Notes: generated by a model from the sequence alone, not told the origin. A DNA stretch of 57,585 nucleotides from Candidatus Heimdallarchaeota archaeon B3_Heim (GCA_003144275.1 NJBF01000030.1:1-57585), one strand, 5' to 3'; numbered from the stretch's first letter, positions 24,613 through 34,662 are shown. Made by a program: numbers and translations.

Positions 24613-26517
24613 TTACTGATCACCGATTTTTCCTTCTTTGAGAAGGGTGGAAAGAATTTGCTCGCTAGTTAACATAGGAAAATGCGCTTTTAGAATTCCA
24701 AACAGCTTATCTAGGGTAATATTATTGGACTGCTTTTCTGAATCTGCAATTACGACTTTTATTCGTCGGTACATATCATCGTCTATATTTGTTATCTCTA
24801 TTAATCGTGTCTCTCTACTATATACACCTGAGCTACCAATTTCAATTAGAATTGCTTCCAGAAAATCTTTAGATATTTGGTTTGTTATCAAATCTGTCAG
24901 TAGTTGTCTGTAGATCTGACTATTCGTTTCTTTCTTTAGCTGATGCTTTTTCATATAGTGAGAAGCTTGTTGTACTAAACCTAACAATTTTCTACAGGCC
25001 TCTGGGTATTTTTGAATGATAAATGAAAACTCAGGATAGAAATTTACTTTTTCAATGAACATTAATTCCCTTACTGAGATAGGAAATTTCGAGGATATAT
25101 CCCAAGGAGGAATAATGTTAGGGGGAAGCAGTTCGGAGTAATCTAAAGAAATAGAAACAGGAGGAGTATCAGTATCGGAATACATTCTATCTTTTCCATG
25201 GATGACTCGTAAAAATTCACTATTGTGGGTGTTAGGGTTAATTCGTCTTGTTTCTTCTGGTACACCGTTCAGAGCCTTATTCATACGTTCAACTGTTCTT
25301 GATAATGCATGAATTACACTTTTTTGAGTTCCACGGATCACGACATAACTGTCATTATTTTTTAGATTAAGTATTTCTCGGACACGGTTGCTATTCAGCC
25401 ACTGTTGAGGAGTGTCAGATTGGCTCATTTTGTCCATTGACAATCCTGTGATTAATTCTATCCGATCAAAAAGTTCTTCAGAAAATAGCTTTCCCGGTTG
25501 CACGTCTATCAAGAATATACCTTTACATTTAGGTAATCTAACAGCTAAAGCTACTTCATTCTCACCGAGATTAGTAATCGCAGAAGAGACATCAATATAA
25601 TTCGCTTGGAAATCAGATTTTTTGATTCCTCTATCTTTTAATTCTCTCATAAGATCAAGTAGCGCCAATTGGCGAGTAACCTCATGATCACAGTATTGAG
25701 GTAGATCATTTATGTCCTGAATTCCTTTTAATTCAACTCGTGCTCCACCAGTTATTGAAATGTTAACATCTTGACGAACAGACCCAATCCCTCTTCGTGC
25801 AATCCCCAACACTCTAATTCCCAGGCCAAGCAGTAATCCTATATTCTGTAAAGCAAAAGGATCGTGACAATCTAAATGATTCGTAATAATTTCTGTTAAA
25901 GGAATTCCTAACCGATCAAGATTATAATAAACAGTACGAGACGCTCTATCATGGAAATTTACTCTTCGTGCAGCATCCTCTTCTATTAATACGTTATTAA
26001 TCCTAATTTTTTTGTCTTGGAAATTTATGAATCCATCACGAGCAATAATTGTTGTACGCTGAAAACCTGTTGTGATAGAGCCATCCAAGTATTGCTTTCT
26101 GTTAAATATCACTTCATTTACTGGAGATTCACAATTTAAGAACCTTGCAAGTAAAAATCCTTTGGTTATGATATTATGACACGGTGGGAAAGGAGGTGTC
26201 TCATCCATCTCATACGTACAAATATTATCTCCAAAAGTTTCATAAATTACACGATATTGCTTTTCAAACTCTACCAGCATCCCAGCATCGAAATCTCCAA
26301 GTTCACCAAGTACAGGTCGGAAGTATCGCTCAAAATGAAAGTCACTACGAGCTGTAGAAGGTACCAGAACTGCAGGACAATGGCAAAATAATTTTCGTTC
26401 AGACTGTAATTGTGCATGTATCTCCAAACCTGCACAAAAACCTAGTTCTTCATAATTATAATTGAAAGATTTTACTGACGGGGCTTGCACTATCTGTCCT
26501 ACCCAATTTTTGTACAT
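24613..26517 (-). CDS. gatE: Glutamyl-tRNA(Gln) amidotransferase subunit E
   Basis: Kinase/amidotransferase subunit that phosphorylates Glu-tRNA(Gln) and adds ammonia supplied by GatD. The GatB/GatE catalytic core begins GFCAGLEIHAQLQSERKLFCHC and contains FQRTTIIARDG, VLIEEDAARRVNF, GIPLTEIITNH and RQDVNISITGGARVELKGI. A GatE-specific AspRS-like insertion follows, then the YqeY-like tail (TLDKLFGILKAHFPMLTSEQILSTLLKEGK). I prefer ATG 26517: the predicted TATA box places transcription start near 26560, so TTG 26559 would sit at the very 5' end of the message. Upstream partner in a gatE-gatD operon. Confidence 0.95.
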   Translation of the reverse strand: MYKNWVGQIVQAPSVKSFNYNYEELGFCAGLEIHAQLQSERKLFCHCPAVLVPSTARSDFHFERYFRPVLGELGDFDAGMLVEFEKQYRVIYETFGDNICTYEMDETPPFPPCHNIITKGFLLARFLNCESPVNEVIFNRKQYLDGSITTGFQRTTIIARDGFINFQDKKIRINNVLIEEDAARRVNFHDRASRTVYYNLDRLGIPLTEIITNHLDCHDPFALQNIGLLLGLGIRVLGIARRGIGSVRQDVNISITGGARVELKGIQDINDLPQYCDHEVTRQLALLDLMRELKDRGIKKSDFQANYIDVSSAITNLGENEVALAVRLPKCKGIFLIDVQPGKLFSEELFDRIELITGLSMDKMSQSDTPQQWLNSNRVREILNLKNNDSYVVIRGTQKSVIHALSRTVERMNKALNGVPEETRRINPNTHNSEFLRVIHGKDRMYSDTDTPPVSISLDYSELLPPNIIPPWDISSKFPISVRELMFIEKVNFYPEFSFIIQKYPEACRKLLGLVQQASHYMKKHQLKKETNSQIYRQLLTDLITNQISKDFLEAILIEIGSSGVYSRETRLIEITNIDDDMYRRIKVVIADSEKQSNNITLDKLFGILKAHFPMLTSEQILSTLLKEGKIGDQ

Positions 26518-26583
26518 TTTTAATATCGGATTGCTGCTGATTACCTGTAGCAAAATCAAACTTGGTTTTTCTGAATAAAAGCA

Positions 26584-26591
26584 TATAAAAT
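26584..26591 (-). promoter_or_regulatory. TATA box of the gatE-gatD operon
   Basis: TTTTATAT on the minus strand lies about 70 bp upstream of ATG 26517, predicting initiation near 26560. It sits in the 150-190-bp region shared with the divergent histone-fold gene, whose own TATA element is less clear (an AT-rich stretch near 26655-26670). Confidence 0.45.
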
Positions 26592-26710
26592 TAAGCTTTT
26601 AAATCCATGAATACATCCTTCAATCAGATACTTACATCTTTCAATATTTCCAATCTTTTTACTTAAGATTTACAGCATAATATGTTCTGTCTCGGGAGAT
26701 ACACTTAATA

Positions 26711-27811
26711 ATGCCCAAAAGGAAACAAAAGTTTATTCATTTAGCTTTTACAACTGCGGAATGTAGACGAATAATTAAAAAAACAGGGATAAAACGTGTA
26801 TCACAGAATGCCGCTGTAGCTTTAAATAAACTACTCACATACAAAGCTAGAGAAATAGCTGCTGGAGCAGTTGCCAGAAGTGGTGAAAGAAATGCTCAAA
26901 CTGTTTCAGCTGATGACATTACTTATGCAGTTCGTATGGGATCTCCCGTAGCAGGATATGAAGTTGATAGTGCAGCTCCTGTGGTGCATTATGTTTGGTT
27001 TATATCGTCTGCTGGTACCTGCTTGCTTTCTCGCTCATATTCTGGATTAAAATTTCCTGATACTATTTTTGCTGGTCTGGTAACTGGTATAGTTGATTTG
27101 CTGGCTGAGGTTACTGGAAGATTGCTTGATAAAATTACTACAGACGAATTAGTTATTCATATCCGTAGAATAGGAGAAATGACTGTAGCAGTTATTTGTG
27201 ATAGTGAGCAAACCGAACCCATTGATGAATTAACGGATTTACTTGCGCTTCGATTTTCAGACGTTTTTACAGAAGAAATTAACCAAGAAGTAATAGATGT
27301 GGGAATATTTGAAGATTTTACACCAGTTTTAGACGCTTTAGTTTCTGGTGCAGGATTGAACATCCCCAAAGGAAGACTGAAAGTAATAGGTGAGCAGCAA
27401 CTACGTCTTACAGATAAACAACTTGAAGAAACTGTCGATGCTGCTGCTTTAAGGCAAGAACTACGTCGTGCGCACGAATCCATCCAAGATTTTGGATTAT
27501 TCAGGAGAGAAGTGGACGAAGAAGATTTAACGACTACTGATGTTGATTTGGATTTTGATGAGTCACCAGATGTGTCTGAAATAAAAGCTGTATTACGTCA
27601 AGCGTCGAAAGATATTCGACAAGAGATAAAATCCAATGACATTCCAGAAAATCACGAACTACCAAGTACAGAACAGGTAACTTCGAAAGACATTAGAGAA
27701 GAAGTGGCGAAGGATTTATCTGAAATTATTCAGCTGGAAAGCGAAGAACAGGTGATCAAAAAACCAACAAAGAAGAAAAAGAGAAAAAAATCACGAAAAA
27801 GACGTAAATAG
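26711..27811 (+). CDS. Histone-fold / longin-like fusion protein with basic C-terminal tail
   Basis: Three parts are visible in 366 residues. Residues about 12-77 are an archaeal histone fold: RIIKKTGIKRVSQNAAVALN, then AREIAAGAVARSG and TVSADDITYAVRM align along the whole length of HMf-type histones. Residues about 90-210 look like a longin/roadblock-type domain (VHYVWFISSAGTCLLSRSYS, FAGLVTGIVDLLAEV, MTVAVICDSEQ), a fold used in small-GTPase systems. After an acidic linker and a helix (280-345), the last 16 residues contain 13 Lys/Arg. No membrane segment or coiled enzyme motif is seen. The histone call is firm, the longin call is moderate. I know of no described protein with this architecture; function unknown. 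Confidence 0.82.
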   Translation: MPKRKQKFIHLAFTTAECRRIIKKTGIKRVSQNAAVALNKLLTYKAREIAAGAVARSGERNAQTVSADDITYAVRMGSPVAGYEVDSAAPVVHYVWFISSAGTCLLSRSYSGLKFPDTIFAGLVTGIVDLLAEVTGRLLDKITTDELVIHIRRIGEMTVAVICDSEQTEPIDELTDLLALRFSDVFTEEINQEVIDVGIFEDFTPVLDALVSGAGLNIPKGRLKVIGEQQLRLTDKQLEETVDAAALRQELRRAHESIQDFGLFRREVDEEDLTTTDVDLDFDESPDVSEIKAVLRQASKDIRQEIKSNDIPENHELPSTEQVTSKDIREEVAKDLSEIIQLESEEQVIKKPTKKKKRKKSRKRRK

Positions 27812-27823
27812 AATTCAGTACGT

Positions 27824-30451
27824 TTATAGTAATTTTTCCCACTGTTTTTGCGTAATACCATAAATTTTGAAGACAATTTCATCCATAATTCTTTGATTAT
27901 GGTTAAGGAAAGCGTGATACTTTTCAAGATCTTTTAGGAGGAATGATAGGTTCATTCTAGTAGTTTTAGAAAGAGCTGAGAACTTTTCTGGATTTTTACA
28001 GAAATGGAACAATCTTTTTTGCGAACTAAAAGGGAATACTTCAGAATTGGATTTGACTAACTTCCATATTTTCTCATAAATATTAGAAACATTGCTCCCA
28101 ATTTGTATATTTTCTTGCGTTTTAACTTCTAATTGCTTAATTCTTTGAACTTGAAGGTTTGTACTATTTTTTAAGCTAATTATTGGAAAATGATTCATAT
28201 CCCTAATTCGAATTTGTGGATATCGATTTCCTTCAGTTCCCGATGTACGAATTATATTTAACTCTTCTCCCAACCAATTCCCAAGAGCTGATGTAAGTAT
28301 CCCAACTATCAAATATGGAGAATAAGGTGTTTGGATATTATAGATTGTATGGAGATTCCTCAATCCGAAAAACCCCTTTTCATCATAATTTACAATAAAT
28401 TTTGAAGCAGTTTGACGGACTAATATTTTTGGTTCAGTAAATCTTTCTTTCTCACCTGAAATTAAAAGGACTTCTTTATTTCCAACTTTTGAACGATTCA
28501 AGTTATTCATTCGAAGATAATCTTCATAATCCTTTGAGAATCTAACGAAGGAATTTTTCATTCCTGAAACCCAAAAAGTTACAAAAGACTGTGGTAATCC
28601 ATTAGCTCCATCTATCACTCGATACATATCACTAGATAGCGTATTGGATAGAAAATGAGATTTAAGCATACTTCCATATTCCAAACCACAGGAAATCTTT
28701 GAGATGTCTCCCAATTTAATGACTACACTATTGATTTGATTAAGAATTTCACGGGTAGCCACTTTTCGGTAAATCTTTAAGATAAAATTTGGGTGATCAC
28801 TAAAATGACTTGTGGATTCAATTTTAGGGTCATAATTCAGGTTCTTTTGGCCTAAAAATGATATAGAGTCCTTTTTATGATCCTTAGAGTTTTCTAATAT
28901 TAGAATAGATAAGTCTACTACTGCTTGTTTATATTTGTAATTTTCAAGCAAGTAGATCAAAGTATACTTCTCCAATAACGTTTTACGTATTTCAATGTAC
29001 GAAGATAGATCAAGAAAGGAATGATCAATAACAAAACTCACGATCCCATCATTTAAACGTGAAGAATAGCGTAATGCTAAACCAAGAAACATAATGTAAA
29101 GATTATCACGCTTTCCCATGAATTTGGGGATCATTTGTTTGAGGATTTTCCTAATATCAGGGGGTATAACCTTTTGTGAAAATCGTCCTGATAATGGAAT
29201 ATAGGGGGGATTTGAAAGAATTAAATCATATCTAGGATGAGGAATGTTATTCTTATAATTATTGGACATATGAAGTAAGAAATTCTTTTTCTGTAAATTA
29301 TTTAAATTTTCAGGCAAATCATTAGATAGATTAAGGTACAAATTAATAATATTTTTAGAAAAATTTATGATTTTTTCATCAATGTCAAATCCAAAGAAGG
29401 AAGATAAAAATAACTCTTTTCTGAGCTTTAAAAGTGAACTAAAGTGAAGTTGATCTTCGCGTTGGAGGACTTGATTAACTAGCCATTCCAATGCTACAAT
29501 AAGAATCAATCCAGTACCAGAAGCTGGATCTAGAATCTTCAATTTCTTGATGTTGTTGATTGAGGATATCTTGCTAGTTTTTATCTTATTAAAGGAGTGA
29601 GAAACCAATGGAAACGTAAGTTCTAAAGGGGTAAAATATTGACCTCTTAATTTGTCAATATTTAGCTGTAAGGGAGGATATTCAAGTAGGTGGATTAATG
29701 TGAGATCAAGAAGATCTACATAAGATAATTCAACGACTTGTTCAATAAGAATTTTCTTTTGTAGTAAGGCTAAAAAACGTGTAATGTCGATATTAGTTGG
29801 ATGTGTATCACTCTGAAGTTCAATCATTTCAAAATCGTTTAGAGTTTGTGAGTAACTCATAAAAAAGTCATTTGGAGAAGTAAATCCTCGTAAACGATCC
29901 AATTTAGGAGTATCACCGTTTTTATGTAAACTACTTTTTCGTACAAACTCAATAATCTTTAAAAATACGCTAAAGCCATTTTGATATGATTCTAAACGAA
30001 TTTTGTCATTATAAACCTCAAGAATCCCTGGGTTAATGAAAATTGAGGCAAGAAGCAGTGACACGAGGTTTTTAGGAATAATCGACCAGCAAATAATGAA
30101 GTCGTGTGACATTGAAAAGATTAGAGTCTCATTAGTTGAAATGACAATGATCCAATCAGGAATCCCCTGAGTGATCAATTTCTTTCTAAGAAACTGAATA
30201 ATTCTCAGATTTTTATAATTAAATAATTCTTGAGCAGAAATATTCGAAATGAGAATCCCCACATGTGATTTAATCCAAAAATTACCAATATTCTTTAGAT
30301 TTTCAGATGGAAAACCGAGTAAATTATTGAAGTTCTTAGCTTCAATATTCTGAATGGTTGCATGAAATTCTGAATTTTGTTCAGAATCTGGATTCTCTTT
30401 TTCTAATATTAACTGATCCTCAATGAGTTTAATCTGTGCGTTAAGAGGCAT
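27824..30451 (-). CDS. N6-adenine DNA methyltransferase, Eco57I/type IIG-like
   Basis: A large 875-residue methyltransferase. The SAM motif I is LDPASGTG (Asp308) and the catalytic motif IV is SNPPY (Asn414-Tyr417), in the gamma order of Eco57I, BREX and type I M subunits. GQYFTPLELT just before motif I is also typical. Residues 600-870 probably form the target-recognition region (KLGDISKISCGLEYGSM, then ILVRQTASKF and TEGNRYPQIRIRDMNHFPI). The N-terminal 250 residues could hold a nuclease, but I see no clear PD-ExK motif. No restriction, S or BREX gene is adjacent, so it appears orphan. It is convergent with the histone-fold gene, 12 bp away. Confidence 0.87.
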   Translation of the reverse strand: MPLNAQIKLIEDQLILEKENPDSEQNSEFHATIQNIEAKNFNNLLGFPSENLKNIGNFWIKSHVGILISNISAQELFNYKNLRIIQFLRKKLITQGIPDWIIVISTNETLIFSMSHDFIICWSIIPKNLVSLLLASIFINPGILEVYNDKIRLESYQNGFSVFLKIIEFVRKSSLHKNGDTPKLDRLRGFTSPNDFFMSYSQTLNDFEMIELQSDTHPTNIDITRFLALLQKKILIEQVVELSYVDLLDLTLIHLLEYPPLQLNIDKLRGQYFTPLELTFPLVSHSFNKIKTSKISSINNIKKLKILDPASGTGLILIVALEWLVNQVLQREDQLHFSSLLKLRKELFLSSFFGFDIDEKIINFSKNIINLYLNLSNDLPENLNNLQKKNFLLHMSNNYKNNIPHPRYDLILSNPPYIPLSGRFSQKVIPPDIRKILKQMIPKFMGKRDNLYIMFLGLALRYSSRLNDGIVSFVIDHSFLDLSSYIEIRKTLLEKYTLIYLLENYKYKQAVVDLSILILENSKDHKKDSISFLGQKNLNYDPKIESTSHFSDHPNFILKIYRKVATREILNQINSVVIKLGDISKISCGLEYGSMLKSHFLSNTLSSDMYRVIDGANGLPQSFVTFWVSGMKNSFVRFSKDYEDYLRMNNLNRSKVGNKEVLLISGEKERFTEPKILVRQTASKFIVNYDEKGFFGLRNLHTIYNIQTPYSPYLIVGILTSALGNWLGEELNIIRTSGTEGNRYPQIRIRDMNHFPIISLKNSTNLQVQRIKQLEVKTQENIQIGSNVSNIYEKIWKLVKSNSEVFPFSSQKRLFHFCKNPEKFSALSKTTRMNLSFLLKDLEKYHAFLNHNQRIMDEIVFKIYGITQKQWEKLL

Positions 30452-30501
30452 TGCAGGTAGAAGAGGTAGTGCAATATAAGATTTAACTAGTAAAACCTCC
30501 T

Positions 30502-32247
30502 CTAATTAGTAGATACTTCTTTTTCTGTTTCAGTTTTAATTTTAGAATAGAAATTACTCGCCAGGTTTCTTATTGTCCTATCTGAATCGTGAAGAATAAT
30601 ATGCTCTAATACAGTAAGAATTTCTGCTTGTCTCTCTTCCTCTTCTAAACCTGCTTTCCCTAGTTGTTGAATTGCATCCATTCTTATTATATAATTCTTT
30701 GAGGTACTCGCTTGCTTCAGTAAATCAATTAAAATGGACCCATTTTCATTTATACTCAATTTTTCCTCAGGGGGTATCATTAAAGGTAAATCTATCGTTA
30801 CTTGACATCCTTGGTTGAATCCTTCAGATTCAATTTCGAACAAACCACCATGATCAGTTATTACTTGTTTTGCCAAGAATACTCCTAAACCTAGTTGACT
30901 GGCGGATGAGTGGAATGTCATGAAGGGTTCCCCTATATATTGTAGGTTCTCCTGATTAATTCCAACACCTGTATCCTTACAGGTTAATCTAATTATTTTA
31001 TCTTTTTCAATGTTTAATGCAATTTCCACTGTACCATGACCCGTAAATCTTATCGCATTTTCAAAAATATTCCTTAAAGCTTGTAACATGCGTATACGAT
31101 CGACATTGATAACAAAAGGCGTTGTCGGGTATTCAATAACCAAGTGAACTCGGTATCGTTTCAAAATAAATTCAAGTCCGTCAATTGCTTGTTGAACAAT
31201 TGGCACAAAATCCTCTAACATAAGTGTACATTTAAATTTACCCATTCTGACTGCAGCAATGTCATTTAAATCGTTGACAATGGTTTCTAATTGTGAAAGA
31301 TTTCGTCCAAACGCAGTTAACAGATTATTTTCCAATATCCCTTTTTCATCATCTGTAATACCATTTACTAATCGTGAATTGTAAAAATCCAGATGCCCAC
31401 GAAGATTGCTTATCGGTGTTCGAAGTGTATGCTGGGAAAGTGTAAGAAAGTCGAATTTCATATCTGTTAACTGTTTGACAGGAGTTAAATCTACCATAAT
31501 TCCTTGTACTATTGCGGTATTCCCAATATATAGTTTTTTAACGCTAGCCATGACAGGTATCCGAGTACCATCTTTACACAGTAATTCTAGCTCTGTTGTT
31601 TCATAAGGAGAAACAAACTGTGTATCAATCGTATCTTCATCGATTTTTCCTGTAATTAAATCTCTTTTTGTTTCTAACAAATAAGCAGCAATTTTAGCTC
31701 TGTGTTCGGGAGAAACGAAAAATGTAGGGAGGAACTTCCTCTCTTCAATCTCCTCTTCAGTATATCCTAATTTTTCAATGAATGCTTGACTATACCAATC
31801 GATTATCCCATTCTTGAAGATAAAGAGGAAGTTAGGAGATTTACTAAATAAATCGTGAAATTGTTTTTGTTGTGAATCGAGATCAGCTCTTATTTGCATA
31901 AGCTTCCCAATATGCCGTATAAGGAGTAGGTCATATCTTTCACTAATAGACGAAACTCTTACTTGAATCCAAGTCGTACTACCGTCTGGTAATAGTGCTT
32001 GCCATTCGGATTCCCTGGGAAGGGGAATATCTTTATTTGAAACTGTTCGTGCGAATTTCTCTTTATCTGAAAGAGCAAGGAATTGAACAAACTGTTCAAT
32101 AGAAAGGTTTTTGTGAGATGTAGGAATCTTGAGGTCTAACCGTGCTTTTGTATTTGCATAGTAAACTTGTCTATCCTTCAATACAACGATTCCAGCAGGC
32201 AATTTATCAAGAAAATCTGCATCAAAAGGTGGATCTAGGGAAGTCAC
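30502..32247 (-). CDS. PAS-domain sensor histidine kinase with HEAT-like tail
   Basis: Cytosolic sensor kinase of 581 residues with no membrane helix. Two PAS domains lie at about 10-110 and 125-255. The second has PAS landmarks GIIDWYSQAFIEKLGYTEEE and a PAC-like end. HisKA follows, with His273 in LSQHTLRTPIS (the usual Glu after His is Thr). The HATPase has N box NIFENAIRF (390s), G1 DTGVGI (425-430) and G2 LGLGVFLAKQV. Residues 500-575 look like a HEAT-type helical repeat (IRMDAIQQLGKAGLEEEERQ). Start is GTG 32247. No response regulator is in the window, as is common for archaeal hybrid networks. Confidence 0.9.
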   Translation of the reverse strand: MTSLDPPFDADFLDKLPAGIVVLKDRQVYYANTKARLDLKIPTSHKNLSIEQFVQFLALSDKEKFARTVSNKDIPLPRESEWQALLPDGSTTWIQVRVSSISERYDLLLIRHIGKLMQIRADLDSQQKQFHDLFSKSPNFLFIFKNGIIDWYSQAFIEKLGYTEEEIEERKFLPTFFVSPEHRAKIAAYLLETKRDLITGKIDEDTIDTQFVSPYETTELELLCKDGTRIPVMASVKKLYIGNTAIVQGIMVDLTPVKQLTDMKFDFLTLSQHTLRTPISNLRGHLDFYNSRLVNGITDDEKGILENNLLTAFGRNLSQLETIVNDLNDIAAVRMGKFKCTLMLEDFVPIVQQAIDGLEFILKRYRVHLVIEYPTTPFVINVDRIRMLQALRNIFENAIRFTGHGTVEIALNIEKDKIIRLTCKDTGVGINQENLQYIGEPFMTFHSSASQLGLGVFLAKQVITDHGGLFEIESEGFNQGCQVTIDLPLMIPPEEKLSINENGSILIDLLKQASTSKNYIIRMDAIQQLGKAGLEEEERQAEILTVLEHIILHDSDRTIRNLASNFYSKIKTETEKEVSTN

Positions 32248-32399
32248 GATTTTTACATTCCTCTTGGAGAATTTCTAGACAAGAGATAGATTGTATATAG
32301 TACTTTCTTCGCAATTAACATACTTTTTAAAACATACTTCGACTTGTATGAACTAAACTTTCTTTCAATTTTATTATGCTAACCAGGAAATGATCAATA

Positions 32400-33038
32400 A
32401 TGAGTCTCGATGAAAAATTAAAATCTTTGGAACTTCAAAGGAATTACAGTGAGATGATTAACGAACTTCGGATAAATGAAAGCGCTATGACTCTATGGTA
32501 CGCTAAGCTAAGCTCACTTATGGCCGAAGAACGTCCACAGATAGCTGGAATGTTACAATCGTTAGAAGAAATCTCACAGACAATAACAACTCTTCTTAGA
32601 AAATGTACAATGTTCATGGATGAACATTTCTCTCCAGTTCCAGTTGAGATTGCAGCATCAACTACCATTAGTGCCCCTACCCCTGATTTATCAAAGCGAG
32701 AACGCGATGATGTTTTTTCACTTGGCTCATTACGTACCCTAGCTCAGACTTTGCCTCAGAAGGAAATAGATAAGGAAAAAGCACAATCAGTTAAATTTTG
32801 GTATATTACTGGTGGTGGGAAAAGCGAAGCATTAGACCTTACGTTTTCAGAAAAAGATTATTTTACTAATGTTTTAATATCGGTTCTCACTCAAATCGAG
32901 GGAATAACAGACAATGAAGAGTTCTCTGTATCCCCATTAGGTTTCAATCCTTTACTTCTTCCTCAGTTTGAAAGCTCATTAGATCAAATTCTTACTTCAT
33001 ATGCGAATGAATTTACCCTCATTAAATTTTATCCTTAA
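32400..33038 (+). CDS. Hypothetical protein with N-terminal coiled coil
   Basis: I do not recognise this 212-residue protein. The first 95 residues are strongly helical with heptad-like spacing (LDEKLKSLELQRNYSEMINE). A Pro/Thr/Ser-rich linker follows (ASTTISAPTPD). The C-terminal 100 residues mix strands and helices (VKFWYITGGGKSEALDLTFS). No membrane segment, signal or catalytic motif is apparent. It starts at ATG 32400, divergently from the histidine kinase across 152 bp, so a shared regulatory region or a functional link to the kinase is conceivable. The ZIP transporter follows on the same strand after 148 bp. Confidence 0.65.
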   Translation: MSLDEKLKSLELQRNYSEMINELRINESAMTLWYAKLSSLMAEERPQIAGMLQSLEEISQTITTLLRKCTMFMDEHFSPVPVEIAASTTISAPTPDLSKRERDDVFSLGSLRTLAQTLPQKEIDKEKAQSVKFWYITGGGKSEALDLTFSEKDYFTNVLISVLTQIEGITDNEEFSVSPLGFNPLLLPQFESSLDQILTSYANEFTLIKFYP

Positions 33039-33186
33039 AGTAATTCCAAAAGTTCAATATCTAGCTGGAAATGATTCTAATTCTCCTATAAAGGATGGAA
33101 CACGGTAATCATTCGTTTTAATACGAAAGTTCACATTCGATAATTTCTTATTTCACTAGAGAACGCGTTCTGTTGAGAGTCTGTTA

Positions 33187-33987
33187 ATGGATCTAACCCC
33201 AGTTATTAATGGTTTGATACTAGCAACTTTAGCTGGATTATCAACCACAATTGGTGCGCTTGGGATTTATTTTATAAAAGCGGAAAGTAGATTCATTAGT
33301 ATAGCGATGGGATTCTCTGCTGGTGTAATGATAGGCGTATCTATGCTTGAATTATTACCCTCTGCCCTTTTTGAAATTGGATTATTCAAAGCAGGTATCT
33401 CATTTATTCTGGGTCTGTTAGCTGTATCGATCCTTGACATTTTAATACCGCATGACTATATGCACGAACATTCCTGTGATGACGAAGAGTCAAACAGGTT
33501 TAATGGAACAAAGAATAGACTAGGACGAACAGGACGACTTGTGGCTGTAGGTATTGCAATTTATAACTTACCAGAAGGATTCATCACCCTTTCTGGAGCT
33601 TTTTACTCAACAGAGCTGGGAATATTATTAGCAGTCGCGATCTCAATGCATAATATACCAGAGGGGTTATCTGTAGCCGTACCTATCTATGCATCAACAA
33701 ATGATAAGCGAGAAGCTTTCAAAATATCTTTTTTATCTGGTTTAGCAGAACCTTTAGGTGCAATTATAGCTACTGTTGTATTATTAACTTTCGGGTTGAC
33801 AACAGATGAATTTATTCAAATGGCATTAGCCTTTGTTGCAGGAATTATGTTATTTATATCTTTAGACGAACTACTACCATCCGCTAGGGAAACTTGTAAG
33901 GAAAATGAAAGTGATTCGCATATAGTTACGCTTGGGATTATTGCAGGGGTTACGGTTATATTCTTGACTTTGGTAGCATTGACTTAA
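33187..33987 (+). CDS. ZIP family divalent metal transporter (ZupT-like)
   Basis: Imports zinc, iron or other divalent cations. The 266 residues form about eight helices. The metal-binding helix pair is intact: AIYNLPEGFITLSGA in helix 4 and AISMHNIPEGLSVAVPI in helix 5, the HNxPEG signature of ZIP permeases. The loop between helices 3 and 4 is rich in His, Asp and Glu (HDYMHEHSCDDEES), a typical metal-sensing loop. The later helix ISLDELLPSARE is also conserved. Start ATG 33187. No metalloregulator is adjacent. Confidence 0.93.
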   Translation: MDLTPVINGLILATLAGLSTTIGALGIYFIKAESRFISIAMGFSAGVMIGVSMLELLPSALFEIGLFKAGISFILGLLAVSILDILIPHDYMHEHSCDDEESNRFNGTKNRLGRTGRLVAVGIAIYNLPEGFITLSGAFYSTELGILLAVAISMHNIPEGLSVAVPIYASTNDKREAFKISFLSGLAEPLGAIIATVVLLTFGLTTDEFIQMALAFVAGIMLFISLDELLPSARETCKENESDSHIVTLGIIAGVTVIFLTLVALT

Positions 33988-34093
33988 TGCGTACCTTACT
34001 TTTCATTTAGCTTCGTCCTAAGCCACAATAAATAATAAATAGACATAATTAATTAGAGGTTAATTAGCAAAATTATCTGTGAGTCATTAACCA

Positions 34094-34600
34094 GTGAAAG
34101 ATCTTCAGACAATCTTGAGAGAAATCATGAGAGAAGGGAAAAAAAGCCCTGGGGAATGGAAAAGTATAGCTGCTCCAACACGTGGTAATACAGGTACAGA
34201 TTTGCTTTTGTTCCATCCAATATCAGGACCAATATTTCAGGTACGTGCCTATGAAAAGAATCCTTACCAAATGCAAGGAATAGGTACACGAATCTCGCGT
34301 TCAATTGATGAGGATTTTTTAAAACTCATTGATAAGCGAAAACAATCAGGAGATCTAGGAATTCTAGATTTAAACTTTAAATTACTTCAAAGGTCGATGA
34401 AAGAAGGGGGGAACATTGATAAAATCCTATTTAATGCTCTAACTGGCCAAAAAAATCAAGGGATTGATTATCTTAATCTCGGGAACTCTTTTACTCGTCC
34501 TCAGAACCCCCTTCCACTTTTAACCGATGAGCAAAAACGATTAGACAAAGAATTTAAGCGTCTAGTAAAAAGAGATGGAAAAGATTCTATGTTTGGTTAA
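34094..34600 (+). CDS. Hypothetical protein
   Basis: Unrecognised 168-residue soluble protein. It is basic and rich in Lys and Asp, with short predicted strands around FHPISGPIFQVRAYEKNPY and a helical C-terminus (LTDEQKRLDKEFKRLVKRDG). GTG 34094 is the first in-frame start; no strong ribosome site precedes it. It lies between the ZIP transporter and the nucleotidyltransferase, all on the same strand with gaps of 60-110 bp. An operon with the nucleotidyltransferase (62-bp gap) is possible. Codon use looks like that of its neighbours. Confidence 0.6.
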   Translation: MKDLQTILREIMREGKKSPGEWKSIAAPTRGNTGTDLLLFHPISGPIFQVRAYEKNPYQMQGIGTRISRSIDEDFLKLIDKRKQSGDLGILDLNFKLLQRSMKEGGNIDKILFNALTGQKNQGIDYLNLGNSFTRPQNPLPLLTDEQKRLDKEFKRLVKRDGKDSMFG

Positions 34601-34662
34601 AACTTTTTTCCAAAAGACTTTCAAATAAAATGAGGGCAATGACCCAATCAGTGATCTAAGAT

